Shown: piece after piece, positions 41,292 through 54,615 of the stretch
Layout of the letters: each line of letters begins with the position of its first letter
Position numbering within the stretch: position 1 is the first letter of the stretch
Assembly (NCBI GenBank): GCA_028015205.1
Contig: CM051510.1
Location: 28,644,580-28,708,579, forward strand
Length of the DNA stretch: 64,000 bases
DNA from: Mytilisepta virgata
Lineage: Eukaryota > Mollusca > Bivalvia > Mytilida > Mytilidae
Reading direction: 5' to 3'
Program-made: the position numbers and the translations under genes
The notes under the pieces: generated by a model
The model's database searches: none
What the model saw: only the letters and a program-made list of their open reading frames with translations
Told to the model about the DNA's origin: nothing

Positions 41292-43497
41292 AGTTTTTGT
41301 GAACCTAACGATTCGATATTGATCTCGGCCTGCTGTCTTGGTCAAAATTGGTCTCTTAGGTCCACAAAAACTCATATGTTCCTCTACAAAGGTCTTCAAT
41401 TGTATAGTATACAATATTTATATTTTTCATGAAATGCTTTTAGGTATATTAGTTTTTGTCTTTATTTAACAAATACACCAGAAACAAAATCAACGTTTAT
41501 AAAAAAAAAGTCAGCACATTGCTTTATTGTTTGCAGTTTTGGGCAAGTATGCTCATATATATTCATGAAAGGTTTCAGATTATTACCTATATAGACTGCA
41601 TAGATAGTTTGCAGGGCTTTCAAAACAAAGTTCGTATAGTGATAACTATACGTCGTATTACATTAGCGAAATGCGCTTATGATTTTTCCTTTTTTTCTTT
41701 TCATAGAATAACTGATGAGAGAGATTTTGATAATGACAACAGATGATTTTGAGGATTTTATGCTGATATTAAAGAGATAGCATTTAGTTGTTGTGCTTCT
41801 TTACATTCTTGTGTTGATTTAGAAAGTTCCAATTCAATATGATTATGTTTCTATTAATTTACATATCTCATTTATTTCTCGAACAATATCAAGCAACAGT
41901 ATCAATATTAATAATTATGTGTTCATGTCAAGACTAGGAGTTTTTTGTTAACCGGATTGTTTATTCAAAAAGGCAAAATGAGACAGCCAGAATGAAACAA
42001 ACTGATTTTTCTAAAGACATAGCCACAAGAAAATCAAATGATTCAAACATAATGTCAGTTTTCTATCTTGCATAATGCTAGACCATTGCACCTTCCAATT
42101 CTCAACCATTTCATTATGTTTACTTAATAACACCTCAGACAATACAGCACCTATGTATATTCTGTCCCCTTAATGTATAATCAAATCATGAACTTTAACA
42201 GATCGCTACAGCTTTGCCTGATACATTGCATGATCGATGTATCTTCTATTCCTCTACATTATAATGAATTTGACACAACCATAACTTAACTTAACTTGTG
42301 ACCGATTAAATATGTCTTAGAGATTACTATATTATTACAGCACCTTCTACCTGTACATTTTTCAAAAGATGTCTAAGACATTACCAGATAGATTGTTGTT
42401 TTTGAACCCCTTACATTATCACAGATATGCCTTAGAAATATCCAGCTAGTTACAGCTGCAGACCCCTACATTAACCGATATATATCTTACACGTTACCAG
42501 ATCATCGCAGTTTCTGGTCCTTTTATTATTCGAGATATGTCCTAGATATTACTTGCCCTGGGATACCTAAACTATCCGAGAAATACCTTAGAGCATTATC
42601 AGAAGCTTTTGAAGAAGCTTCAGGTATTTTACATTGTCTGAGATATTTCTTACCAAATCATTTCAGTTGTTGACCCTTCAAGAGTTAAGATATTTCTTAA
42701 ATGTTACCAGACAGTAATATCTTCTGATCCCTAAATTATCCACACTAGATCGTTACAGATTTTGTAGTATAGACCATTCAAAGTATGTTTCTCACATTAC
42801 CACATAATTTAAGCTTCAGACCTCTATATTATTATTCAAAGAACGTTTTCTGAACACTAGCTAAGGTAGGTTTTCTGGAGTCTGGAATACCTGTAAATTG
42901 ATGATACCAATCATCACACTTTATCCCTACATAAATATCACTGTGACCAAAATTAAAAAGGAATAACAAATCCATAATAGATGTGACTCCAAGGCGTCTG
43001 ACGAAATTGTTATGCACGATCGGTAATTACATGAAACCCAAATATAACACCAATTTTCAGGTATCTTTTAGACTTTGATCATCAATATTTCTCATGCATA
43101 AGCCTCACCAAGGTTAAACACATTAAACACTAAAAAATTAGATAGTGTAACACAGGGTTGCATATTTTTATCTAAATTAAACATTGGGGATTTTTGTCCA
43201 GAAATCTATTCCTGTATATACTATACAGTTTTCCAAGTTCAGATTTTTCACTCTTTCAAAAAGTGTTTTCACCCTTTTTTTCCATTTCCAAAAGCATGTC
43301 CTCCTTAAGGTAACCTTCACCAACTCATAGTTGTTATAATAGCATTAAATATATTTGTTTATTAAAACGATGATGTGAAAAGTTTTTCAACACAGCAATT
43401 ATCTTTTGTATCAATTGAACTCCATACTATCTTTTGATTACGGTGGTGATGAACACGCAATTTGGGAATCATGTGTACTATGTTATGAAAAGTTATA
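41292..43497. other. No gene seen between the peptide gene and the unit junction
   Basis: AT-rich. The degenerate array at 42120-42830 is the only structure. Small frames at 41456-41746 and 42832-43017 have no recognisable features. Confidence 0.5.
42120..42830. repeat. Degenerate tandem repeat, period about 65-70 bp, roughly nine units
   Basis: Recurring words: AGATATGTCTTAGA..TTACCAGA, then TTACAG, a (T/C)TGACCCCTA-like stretch and CATTATC. Units are well diverged and the period drifts. It lies between the peptide gene and the unit 1/unit 2 junction. Confidence 0.6.
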
Positions 43498-43499
43498 AA

Positions 43500-43625
43500 G
43501 TGTTACGTATACCTTTAGGTTACGTGAACAAAGTGTTACGTGTACCTCTAGGGTACGTGAACGACTTGTTACGCGTATTTCTAGCGTACGTGTAACATAA
43601 TGAATTATGACCCAAACGGCCCTTC
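43500..43625. repeat. Single surviving arm of the foldback at the unit 1/unit 2 junction
   Basis: Three to four 33-bp subrepeats (GTTACGTGTACCTCTAGGGT type) run into text matching 14460-14500. No left arm precedes it; the bases before 43498 do not resemble 14300-14360. Confidence 0.75.
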
Positions 43626-44589
43626 ATGCAGATGTTACATACAGAGTAATTGCCAAGACCTCGGTAATTATTAGAAAATTTCTGAACCGCGATTTACCCT
43701 TTTTAATGGCCGCCGCAACTTGAGATAGTTTGTAAAAAGAAATATAATTTACGCCACATCAGATTGTTCTTCAGTTCTTTTGATTTCGCCCCTCCGATTT
43801 TTGGAATATATAAATTTAAAGAACGTCAATTTTTTGCCTCTTCATTTTGCAAAAATGCTGAAAATTCCCCCAAATTCTTAATTTTTCAAGAATATTTGAT
43901 CATGGCCTGAACAAAACTACTTATCAAGAAAAAAAAATTAAATTAAAATTTTGCTCAATCGCACAGATTTTTGACATCTAAGAATCCAAAGAACTAAATA
44001 TCAATTTGATGTGGCCTTACAGTCATGATCCATTATTGTCTGGATTGTTACTGAGTCGACATTCTGTTAGCCTGAACAGAAAAAAAGAGTTATTGTATCT
44101 AGCGGTAATTGTGTAGCCTTTAAACCCACAGAAAAACTAAGTCGAGGGCATCTCATCGGGAACGCTGGGGTATAAAAATCAGGAAAAATGACAATAAATG
44201 CCAAGTACACACGATATTTGATAAATAGGACATATCAAAATAGAGAAGAGATAACCAGTATAAATACAGAACGTGTCTTTATTTTTTCAAACACATTAAA
44301 GACCAATGCCGTATTGAAATCCATTTGTTTCATGTGGATATTGGTTTTTTTTCAGCTATATGTGACCCCCCTTGTTTAAATGGAGGAAAATTTTTAAAAC
44401 CTGGAATATGTAGCTGTCCCATTGGCTTTTCACAACCATTCTGTACACGTAAGTATTCATCAAATGACCAAAAAATGGAATAACAAGAAAGGTCAATAAT
44501 TACATACCAATCAATCAATGCCACTCACCAGACAAAACCCCGGACAAAAATAATATAAAAGAGCTCGAAACACGAACAAAAAGACAACA

Positions 44590-44710
44590 GAGAGTCGGGA
44601 TTGTCTGACTTGGTACTGACACTGAACAGTGGTGGGGTTAAACAGGAACACAACAGAGAGTCAGAATACTCTGACTTGGTACAGACACTAAACAATTGTG
44701 GGGATAAACC
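44590..44710. repeat. 66-bp minisatellite, two units (unit 2)
   Basis: Homologous site to 15455-15772 with only two units, showing that copy number changed after the duplication. Confidence 0.88.
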
Positions 44711-45504
44711 GGTTTTATGGGTACCCAAACTTCCCCCTTATATATCCTGACACTCCGATGTATAAAACATGCTATAAAAGTCAATACAGTGTGATTACCA
44801 ACAGTGTGATCGCTTGCTAGGAACGCAAAATAATGGTTGGTCTGTATACATGATTTAGATACCAGGGTCTTAATTTATCAAGTTATAACTACGCTTTAAT
44901 TTACATCTCAAATCACTGAAGATATCTAGAAATGTTTTTTACTAATGTCTATAATTCAATACTTAAACGGCCTTCATAGACATTCTTGGGGCTGTAGGAC
45001 ATATGGCTCTAACCTAACCCAAACCTGTTGAAACTAGGTATGCTGATACGATATCCATTTCCTAATACTTAACCCTTCATGCAATTCACAAATAAAATCT
45101 TTTGCAAGTGTCGTCAAGACCAGGAACAGTTCGAAATAAGTTTTAATGTACAACATGTAGTACTTTTTGAGTAAGAAATTGACACACATAATTAGGTATA
45201 TGCCCACTGGTAGTTCTGGCTTACAATTTCTAGTTAGGTCTTAGTTGGGTCTAAAACATGTCTGGCTACTTGTTAGCCTCATAAACGTAAGATCCCGAGC
45301 AGTGTTACCGAAAGAAAGGTCTTTTCTGTCATATTTTATTCACATAGAGTGTACCTCATTATGTGTGAAAGCCTTTAAAAAAAAAAAAAAAAAAAAAAAA
45401 AATTCCCCCGTATTTAAGGGGTATGCCATTATGTTTTAGCAATAATGGTGTAATGGTGTATTTATTCTTAAGAAAACTTCTCATATGTTTATAGAATAAA
45501 AAAT

Positions 45505-45760
45505 GGAAACTGGGACTGTGTCAAACAACCCGACCAAACATCAGAAAACAGCCAAAGGCTATACCAATGGCTCTTTAACACAGCGAGAAAATTCTGCACT
45601 TTAACTGGCCTTTAAACAATAATGCATACTAGTTCAGCGAAACGGACGCCACACTAAACTCCGAAACATACAAATGAACCAAAAAACACGCAAGACTAAT
45701 AAAGGCTAGAGGTTCCTGATTTGGGACAGGGTTAAACATTTTTTGTAAGATCTCAACCCT
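45505..45760 (+). repeat. Dispersed repeat family A, copy 3 (unit 2)
   Basis: Duplication partner of 16515-16770, nearly identical. Confidence 0.75.
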
Positions 45761-48700
45761 CCCCTCTATACCTATAGCCAATGTGGAATAAACAAACACA
45801 CAGCGATACGCACAGTAAAACTCAGTTCAAAAGAAGTCCGAGTCCGATGTTAGAAAAGGTAACGGAAGAAACTAAGCAAAATGACAATGATCAATATATA
45901 TTAACAAAGGACTACAAGCAGTGATAATCTATTTTCCCCATTTCGGCCTGTTTGTTTAGCTAGAACTGTCTTTATTTACATGCATTTAGAGTGCCAAGAA
46001 TACACACACATATAAAGTATTTCATGTTATACTGTCAATCAGAAACTATATCGAAGAGTTTAATTTTTAAATAATGAATTATTCATTCGGACACATTCGG
46101 GTAACCCTTATCAAAAACTGTCTCAAATGAAATAAACTGGAATCTTTACAAGAACGTGTCTATGATGATTAAAGTGCTGAATATTTTAAGATTATATCTA
46201 TAAAACATATACTTTATAGAACGGATTTTTTTCTGAGGACTCTATCAAAATCACTAAGTACCTTTTTTTAAAATAATTTAATTAATTCTTTTATAGCATC
46301 ATGTGACGTGACTTGTCATAATGGAGGGAATGTGTACGTCATAACACTTGTAAATGCAAACGAGGCTTCACAGGAAATGATTGCTCACAAGGTAAGTACA
46401 ATTGCTCAGTATAACAGACAATTTTGATTTAGAGTTTATATACATTTGTTTTAAATGTTTAATTAAACAAAACTACCCACTGATATTTTTCAATTACAAC
46501 TGAACGTGAAATTTCGAAATAATTCTCTTTCTTTAAAACAGAAAATGTATTGGTATACCAGTATACTTATCGCAGTTTCAGTCATATGAATGCAAGGTCA
46601 AACTATAAAACAAAATAACAAGTTTTATTTTGGAATTAAAAGCTACAGAAACTGATTTAAAACATTCCATTCTTAGTATATAAAATAAGATTCAAGGATT
46701 TAGGCAGATTACACAAACATTTATTAACACGAAGCAATCTTATATGATTATTTTAAACCACACTTATAGTTCGGAAAACAAGATGTCTAATCCCACTTGC
46801 TATTTATTAGAATTAGATAATGTATTATACCAATTCAATACAAAAGATATGCATATTTTGTCGAATTACAACTTGACTTTGTTCTCAAGGTTGAAATGGT
46901 TACACTGAACAATAAGCCAAAATGTTGTGGAGATAACTCATATAATGGCCACAAGATATAGAAAAAACCATCTTAACAAAATAGATGAGTACGAGTGTAC
47001 AAAAAGTTTAAAATTATTACTGTATTTTAGTATCAATTTCAGGCTTTTATAAATTAAAAATACTTGCAACGGACCGGGTGATGCTCTCGGGGACTTTGAG
47101 TCCAGTAAAGGCCTTCATTGTATATAATTAGCATACTAAAATAAAATGCGTTGAGATGTCAACGTACGTGTTTGGTCGACCGTGGCTTTCGAACAACAGC
47201 GTAACGTCATAGTAGGCTGTGTTCGGTAAAAATCTTGTTCGTCAACGCGCACGAATATTGTGACTGTTTTTGCTTTGACCCTAGTTGAAATAAAAAAAAA
47301 ATGAAATTCAGTCAAACCTGATATAAATAGCACGTCTATGTAGTGAAGCAATGTCTATAAAGGGCACAGTGAAAATGTCCCGTTCATGAACAAAGCATAT
47401 AAACCTCTATATAGTGGGCATCTGTTCATAAAGAGCATTTTTGTCTGGGATGCTCTTTATAGACAAATTTTAAAAAACTGTGAACATAAGGAATGAATAG
47501 AAACAAAAAGTGCTTGAGATGAATATGTGCGAATTAGATTTAAAATGGAAAGGGTTGCATTTAATCTTAAGACCTTTGGTTTTGTTTATAGCTGTATGCA
47601 GACGAGGGTGTCAAAACGGAGGAAAATGTGTTTCAAGAAACAAATGTTCCTGTCCTCAGGGTTTCCGCGGGAGACGATGTCAAAAAGGTAAGATTCCAAG
47701 GCGTTTCATTTACACCCGTACAAAATTGAACTAAGATCCCTTCAAAATGTCAATGCAAATGTTTTTACAAAACGTAGATAAGCAAAGTGTTACCGGCCAA
47801 AAAAATATATATAATTCAGAAACAATGGAAAGACCACTAGAAATGTTTTGCACAAAGAAATCAATATACGAAGTCTTATATGTGAGTAAAAATAAGTATT
47901 TTTGTTTCAGCCATTTGTAGACCTAAGTGTAAACATGGGACATGTATCTTGCCGGGCGTTTGTAAATGTAAACGAAGATACTATGGTCCACAGTGCGAAG
48001 AATGTAAGTTGTGTAAAATAATTGATAAGAGTGTTGTTAAGCTACATTGGGTGCACTTTTGAAAAAAAGAATGTGTTGTCAATATTTAAGGATGCTCGCT
48101 GGCTATGTTTTGGTCTTTTTGTCAGAATCCTCGGGTTATATCCATTTTTTAACCATGAAATTTTTTGCCCATGAACCCCCACTTTTTCTTTTATAATTTA
48201 ATCATATATACATTAAAATGGTATTTGACAAAATTTTATGAAATCCTTTATATATTTTCATATATCTTTGAGAGACTGAAGTTGTCAATGCAAAGACAAT
48301 GAAAAACCCAGAGAAAACCCATTTCCTGCAAATTTTCAAGGCCTTATAGGTCTAAAATGAGCACATGAACCTATATTTTTTTCTTGCTTATTTGTTTACT
48401 ATTCATATGTTTTCTCAAACTAAAACACCTATTTCAAATCCTATTGTTTTCCTATTAGACCAGCGATCATCCTTAACTACCGAAAAAAAGAAATCTAAAA
48501 TAACAATACAAAACTGGTAAAGTTTCCAAAGAAACCTTTGGATGAACAAGAAAACTGTTTCGTCGAATTAAAAGGCCGAAATGCTGAAAACCGAAACAAA
48601 AACCGAAAATTTTTAGTAGCTGATAAAATTTACAAGAGTAAGGCTAGACCGAGATCTGTAAGGGTGGGAATATACTCCTTGGTACCATAATGTAGAATTT

Positions 48701-51414
48701 TATAAAATAAAGCAAAAAGTGTCGTCACTAAACGTTTATCCGATATGGAAACTGAAAATACAGTTCCTTAAAGACATGTAATGAAACTGTCAAACGACAA
48801 GATTAAGAGAATTCTTAAGTTTAAAAATCACTTCTCTTAAGTTTTCAAATGCATTGCATTCGTTATTTGATCAAGAATTGTACTTCTCGTATGATGGTGC
48901 GTTGTTATCTATTTCTGGAGCGATGAATTATTTGTCATAACTAATTCCCTATCATATGATATGAACAAGTGTTACGAGAAATATTTTTATTTGATTGGCC
49001 TTGATCCAAACGTCGCTGTTTTCTGATTGGTTGAAATAAGAAATTAAAACATTTGACGTCACAGAAAACTGAACGTTAAGATTTCCCGCGGGTCGGACAC
49101 CGAATCACAAACAAACAAATATTTCTTAAGAATCATAAGAGAAATAGGCTTAACAACTCGTAAAAAATAGATATTGCTTGATATTAATTCTCGTTATTTA
49201 ATTTGGACTTAATAATTAACTCGCCAAAGGCTCAATTATTATTATATCCAAATTAAACAACTCGATTTGATATCAAGTGATATCTTATTCTCAATAATTG
49301 TGAAACCTATACTTCTGACTCAACAGTCCATTAATAAAAAAAAATATACACATTTAAGTCAGAGGTCAAATACCAGTGTCATCATTGCTTGCACATTGCT
49401 GTAACTGAAGATACATTAGGTTACAAATTTGCAGTTGAAATTTCCGAGAGTTCTGAAGCTTTAATTTTCAATATATCGTGTTTTTTTTCTGTCTGTTTGT
49501 CGCCTGTTAGATATGTCACTTGATTTTAAAAAAGTTTCTTTTTGAAATAAATACTAGCCATTCTAGTGAAAGATCTTAATTTCTACTGCCTATATTTCAT
49601 CAACAGTGCTAAATTTAAAATGTAATAGTCCAAGGGCAATAACTACGTAGTATCAGAAGGACATAAAAAAAACAAAAATATACATGTATTTACATATGTA
49701 TATCAACCATCACATCTTTATGAGGCTTTTTGAAGAAAAAAAACATTTTGTTCATTTTTTAGTCCAATGCAAACGGAGTTGTAAGAACAGTGGAACATGA
49801 ATCGCTCCGAACAAATGTAGATGTACACCAGGATACAATGGGAAATGGTGCCATATTGGTAAGTTTTATATTATTTCGTTATGAATACAAATTGTGCGAT
49901 TCAAATTCTGATTTACTAGTTGTAATAAGAATTCTTTGGCCAGTTTTCTTTTAAATGTCTTCGAGAAAGGGATGGTGTAAAACAGTCTGATAAAATTCCA
50001 TTTTCTTTTTTGTTTTGTTTTGTTTTGTTTTTTTTTTTTGTTTTTTTTTTTTTTTTTTTTTTTTTTTGGTGGACCAATTGTCGTTTAAGCGGGGTTCTTA
50101 CTCAAGAATCCAAGCCTCTTCTTAATTTGATATTGTTTCAGACAAATTAAACATGCTTTTAACTTTATAATATCATTAGTATGTAAAGGCCATCTGAACA
50201 AGCCTGTATTAAAGTGTGAAATATATTATTTGTATGTGCATGTTGATGTGACAAACATAGTTGAAATTGTGGTAAATGTGGTTAATATATTATTTATTTT
50301 AAGGTCGTTGTGAACAATCCTGTATGAATGGTGGTAAGTGTAGAAAGGACAAGTGTAGATGTCCAAAAGGATTCAGAGGGAAAAGATGTGAAATAAGGTA
50401 AATAAACGTAAACCTTTGTCAAAGTCTTGGCCATGCACATAAAAAGTCAATACACACGCATACTGGCATGGGAAGGATATGTGTAATCTTTCTGAATACC
50501 TTATTACACTTTAGTATTTTTACTGCGGGTTGATTTTATTTTCATTTCTAAAATACCAGGTTTGATTTTAATATGTTTTTCGGTTATTTTTTTTTTCAAT
50601 AAACAACAAAATGGATAACAGGAAATATCAAACATGTTTTTTCACACATTGTTTACATTGTTCATTTCTTTCAAAATGTAGCTTATAATACAAATGTAGG
50701 TACCCTTAATATGTAAAATAAATTCTCCCATTGGTTATATTTTTGAATGCTTATTATTGCAGAATGTGTAAATACGAAAAGTATGAAATGCCTTACCAAC
50801 AGACGTATAAAACATTGGTCCGTGAAGACTACACAACGGAATGCGGAAACTGGAGATGGAAGTCCTGTGTTAAAACGAGGTATGTTGAAATATGTATTAC
50901 TTTCAATTACGATTGATTTTTGCGGGTAATAATTTTTGTAGTTAGTGAAAAATTATATACGGTTTCGGAAAAGCCGAATTTCATGGTTTTGCATATTTAT
51001 AGCAAGAACGAATTAATTAAATATGCATTGATCGTAATATTAGTGATTCTGATAATCTCAATAAAACAAGAATAATCAATAATCTAAGACGTGTAATTAA
51101 TTCATAAGATCTGATAGGAAATTGAAACTGTTTGTGATGTGCGTTATTGAGAAAACATTCTCCAGAGTAATAGTACCTTATATATAGCGCTTAAGCAAGG
51201 AGTGGATATTGAGTAGTCTTCAAATCTCTTAATTTTGTAAACCAATCATACAATTCCTTCCATCAAAATGATGGCATGTATCATAAGCTTACTGAATAAA
51301 TAAAAAGTTTTGCGGAATTTCTCTCCCAACTATAATAAGTGCAATTAACGATTTCAAATAAATGACTTGGTTAATGGCTGTGCATTGTTAATGGAAAGCG
51401 GAGAGGAATGTAGT

Positions 51415-51540
51415 AGCAATGTCAGTAAACACTAGGGGCGCCACTGGTCGGAAACCACAGTTTGTTTACAGCATACTGGTCCCAAAATAGGCTTGAAAAG
51501 GTTGTTAAGAAGCGGAATCCAGTATTCACTGACATTGCTA
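51415..51540. mobile_element. 126-bp MITE (unit 2 only)
   Basis: An 8-bp direct repeat AATGTAGT (51407-51414, 51541-51548) and inverted ends TAGCAATGTCAGTAAA / TAGCAATGTCAGTGAA. Unit 1 (about 22835) has one AATGTAGT and no insertion. An 8-bp duplication fits hAT-type transposition, but the family is not proven. Confidence 0.82.
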
Positions 51541-53503
51541 AATGTAGTCCTATTTAGATATATAAATAGAGTAGTTGTTTAGAATATAGTTTTGCACTCA
51601 AAACGTTTAAATAAAAGAACTTTATTACTGAAAAATGGGTCGTTTTCGCATGTGCCGTGCAAAGAATATACTTCATCTTTTGAAATACTTTCCGTACAAC
51701 ATTTGGTCACTCACATGCAAAATGGTAATAAAACTTGTTCAAACGAAAGGCATAGCTATTTTCCGACAGTTAATTAAAATCTGGTTTAGTTAATATTTAT
51801 CACCTATATCGTTTAAAATTTGGGTACCAGATAAAATGTTTACAATCGATGTTTCCATCCAGTAGTGCAACTAGAGTTAACTTAAGTTCTAGAAGTGGGG
51901 TAGTTCGAATGTATAGTATATGGTTTCATGTCTGAAAGAGTGTCTGGATAGATAGAGAGGGGTGGGGGGGGGGGGGGTACTGAAAAAAAACAGTTTTACC
52001 CCACCACTGTTCAGTGTTTGTACCAAGTCAGATGATTGTGACTCTCTGTTGTTTTTTTTTGTGTGTGTTTTGTGCTGTTGTATGCTATTGTTGGGGATCT
52101 GTCTATTGGGTGACGTTGATTGATTGGTACGTCATTATTGGTATATTTCCTTTTATTTATTTTGTTGTTTATTAATCACTTTATATCTTACAATTTGCAG
52201 ACTTAGATACGAGCTTGTCAACAAAACGATGTATCGTACATCTTACAGATGTGTGTAAGAGTGAAACGTAATTTTTGGTGCCATCATACAATGACCAGAC
52301 AGCACATGCCATGCAGGATGAAATTATTTAGTGACAGGGAAATATGAAAAGGATTTTAGAAATATACAGATGCTATTGAAAATAACATTTTGTGTTTACA
52401 AACTGGCAAATGGAGCTATTTGTTATATTTCATGTATTTATTGATGAGACTGTAATTGTCATCGGAATGGGAGTGTTTTCTGTCATTATTTATAAGAATG
52501 CAAATTTCTTGGAGATAAAGGTTGTAGATTTCAGGAAAACAATTGTTAAGACAGAGTATTATTGTTTACATAAGAAAAGATACATTTTATGAAATTTGTG
52601 TAAGATTATTTAAATATGATTTTTTTAATTGACAGACGAATTTGTAATAAGAATAAGATAAATTGATGTTTTTAACGCATTTGAACCGGTGCTCTTGGCC
52701 ATCTTGGTTTTGCCCTGAGGTGCGACAATTTCCTCTGTTAAGAAGGCCTCATTATTCCATTAGTCGACCTTTGTCACATATTTTCACAGATTTTGTGACA
52801 AGAAATAATCTACTAAAATGATTTTTTTTCATATTACTGGAGTATATTAAATATGATATTGATATAGATATATTGCTTCATGGCAATTATTGGTTCTGTG
52901 AGTGTCAAATATTAAATAAGTGATGTATTCAGTTTGTCTCTGTGAACTTTGTTTATCCTCGTGAAATGTTAATGAAAACTCGCGTAAGCTTTTACTGAAG
53001 CTGTTTTATAAAGGAGTGTGATTATTTTCCACTGTATTTGTTTTATTCATAATCATTGATTTTTTTAATCTTAAATCTTTTGCAAAGGTCGTGTATATAG
53101 GCAATTTGGGTCAATTTGTATCACTTTTGGGAATATTGCCAAGAAGGACATTCAGATCCAAAACCATTCTCTGTCATACGAAAGTAGATACATAAAGTCA
53201 CTTACAGCAAAAAATTAGTTTTGGTTCTGCGTGTCCTTCACGTAGAAAAGCTGTCGTAAAGACGTTAATTTGGCAAATGTGTGTTAAAACTGTCTCCCAA
53301 AGCGATATTCAGAGATGTAAAAAAATATTAGAAACTTATTTGTTAGTTTATATTTAGCAAATCTCTGGAGACCACACATATATACTTAGGCTTTGCCCAT
53401 AAAAATTTTGAAAGGCTTAAGGCGAATTTTTTTAATGGTCATGGACGTAAAATAAATACAGGAAGAATGTCCCTACTTCATTTGTGACGATACATGCTTT
53501 TTT

Positions 53504-54615
53504 GGGTGCAAGACAACTCGGCCCGCGGACCACTCGGCCCAGGACCACTCGTCCCGTTCATTTGTACTCAAAAGACCAGTCGGCCCATCAAAAGGACCAC
53601 TCGGACCGTGAAATAAAGACCACTCAGACCGTCAAATATGACCAGTTGGACCTTCAAAAATGACCACTCAGATAGTGAAAAGGACCACTCGCACCTCAAA
53701 TATACATTACATATAATATAAACAAAAAAGTCATTTTTTACTTTCTTTATTACGATAACAATTAATATAACAATATCGGTAATACTACATAGCACCAAGG
53801 CAAGCACTATAAAACAGTGATGGATAATATGAAGATAAAGCACTACAGTTACATGAAGCACATGAAATGAATGAATGTTTTATATGTATGTTACTAAACT
53901 GTTGGACCATAGATGGCACCACACTTCTTCAAAAGTCGGCTAACACTAAGGCTGTTATCGGCGAACTGCTTCCATAAAGTAAACAACTTCCCCTGGTTTG
54001 CCCTGGTCTTCTTGCGCTGGGTACGGCGGAGCTTGCCTTCACTGACGAGTTTAAGCTGCAACGGAACTGCTAGGGCCTGTTTGGTCAGGAGCTTCAGGAG
54101 GACATAGAATGGCAGGTTCCCTTTCTTGGCTTTACGGTTGAGGTGATGATGCCATCCTTTAGTATTGTTGTTTGTGCGGACGGAACGACCAAACACACTC
54201 CATGACGAAATCGGCCAAACGGTGCTGTGCATCCAGGTGTCGTTGTTGTTTTTACAATTTTGAGTGAACAAAAAGATATACTTCTAACCATGATATTGTA
54301 ACTTTTCGCTGAGAATAATTTTTGCAATGCTTCCAAGTGTATATATATTTTTTACAAGTCAACCTTTAAATGAAACTAATATTTTTAGTGTTACGGTCCG
54401 AGTTGTCTTTTTTGGCGGTCCGAGTTGTCTTTTTCTGACGGTCTGAGTTGTCTTTTTCTGACGGTCCGAGTTGTCTTTACAAGTTAACCTTTAAATGGAC
54501 CTAATACTGTTAGTGTTACGGTCCGAGTTGTTTTTTTCTGACGGTCCGAGTTGTCTTTACCTCGGACCGAGTGGTCCTGGGACGAGTGGTCCGCGGGCCG
54601 GGATGTCCCCTATTC
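53504..54615 (-). mobile_element. MULE-type DNA transposon derivative, 1.1 kb
   Basis: Flanked by an 8-bp duplication GCTTTTTT (53496-53503, 54616-54623). The matching site in unit 1 (about 24822) is uninterrupted. The ends are inverted repeats sharing GGCCCGCGGACCACTCG, with further subterminal repeats of GACCACTCGGACC and ACGGTCCGAGTTGTC type. It encodes a transposase remnant on the minus strand. Present in unit 2 only. Confidence 0.88.
53894..54271 (-). pseudogene. MULE transposase C-terminal fragment (125 codons)
   Basis: The minus-strand frame contains SVFGRSVRTNN, GWHHHLNRKAKKG and FYVLLKLL. These match the conserved RTNN...GWHxRLN block in the C-terminal part of Mutator-like (MULE) transposases of invertebrates. 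The DDE catalytic core and the zinc finger are absent, so the protein cannot be active. The element would need a transposase supplied elsewhere. Confidence 0.75.

Larger units (their letters stand above)
14360..43497. repeat. Tandem duplication unit 1 (about 29.1 kb)
   Basis: Sequence from about 14360 reappears in the same order and orientation from about 43498 (for example, the EGF3 exon at 15242 and 44356, the last gene exon at 23504 and 52201). Homology was followed to 34315, which matches the final base of the window. The part 34316-43497 (containing the peptide gene) is assigned to the unit because unit 2 begins directly after it; its counterpart would lie outside the window. The left end lies inside a foldback element. 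Confidence 0.85.
44356..52258 (+). pseudogene. Decayed 3' half of the EGF gene (EGF3-8 and EMI-like) in duplication unit 2
   Basis: Eight exon remnants match the 3' exons of the gene at 8656-23561: 44356-44448, 46297-46391, 47592-47687, 47911-48003, 49763-49858, 50304-50397, 50763-50879 and 52201-52258. All splice sites persist. Lesions: TGT to TTT at 44391-44393 removes the third cysteine of EGF3; one base is missing near 46329 (GGGAAATG became GGGAATG), which shifts EGF4; and TGA at 49798-49800 replaces the third cysteine codon of EGF7, beside NGG to NSG. The TSP1, TSPN, linker and EGF1-2 exons have no counterpart, because the duplication starts in the intron before EGF3. EGF5 and the last exon are identical to the parent, so the duplication is fairly recent. 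No promoter or signal exon is visible. Confidence 0.9.
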
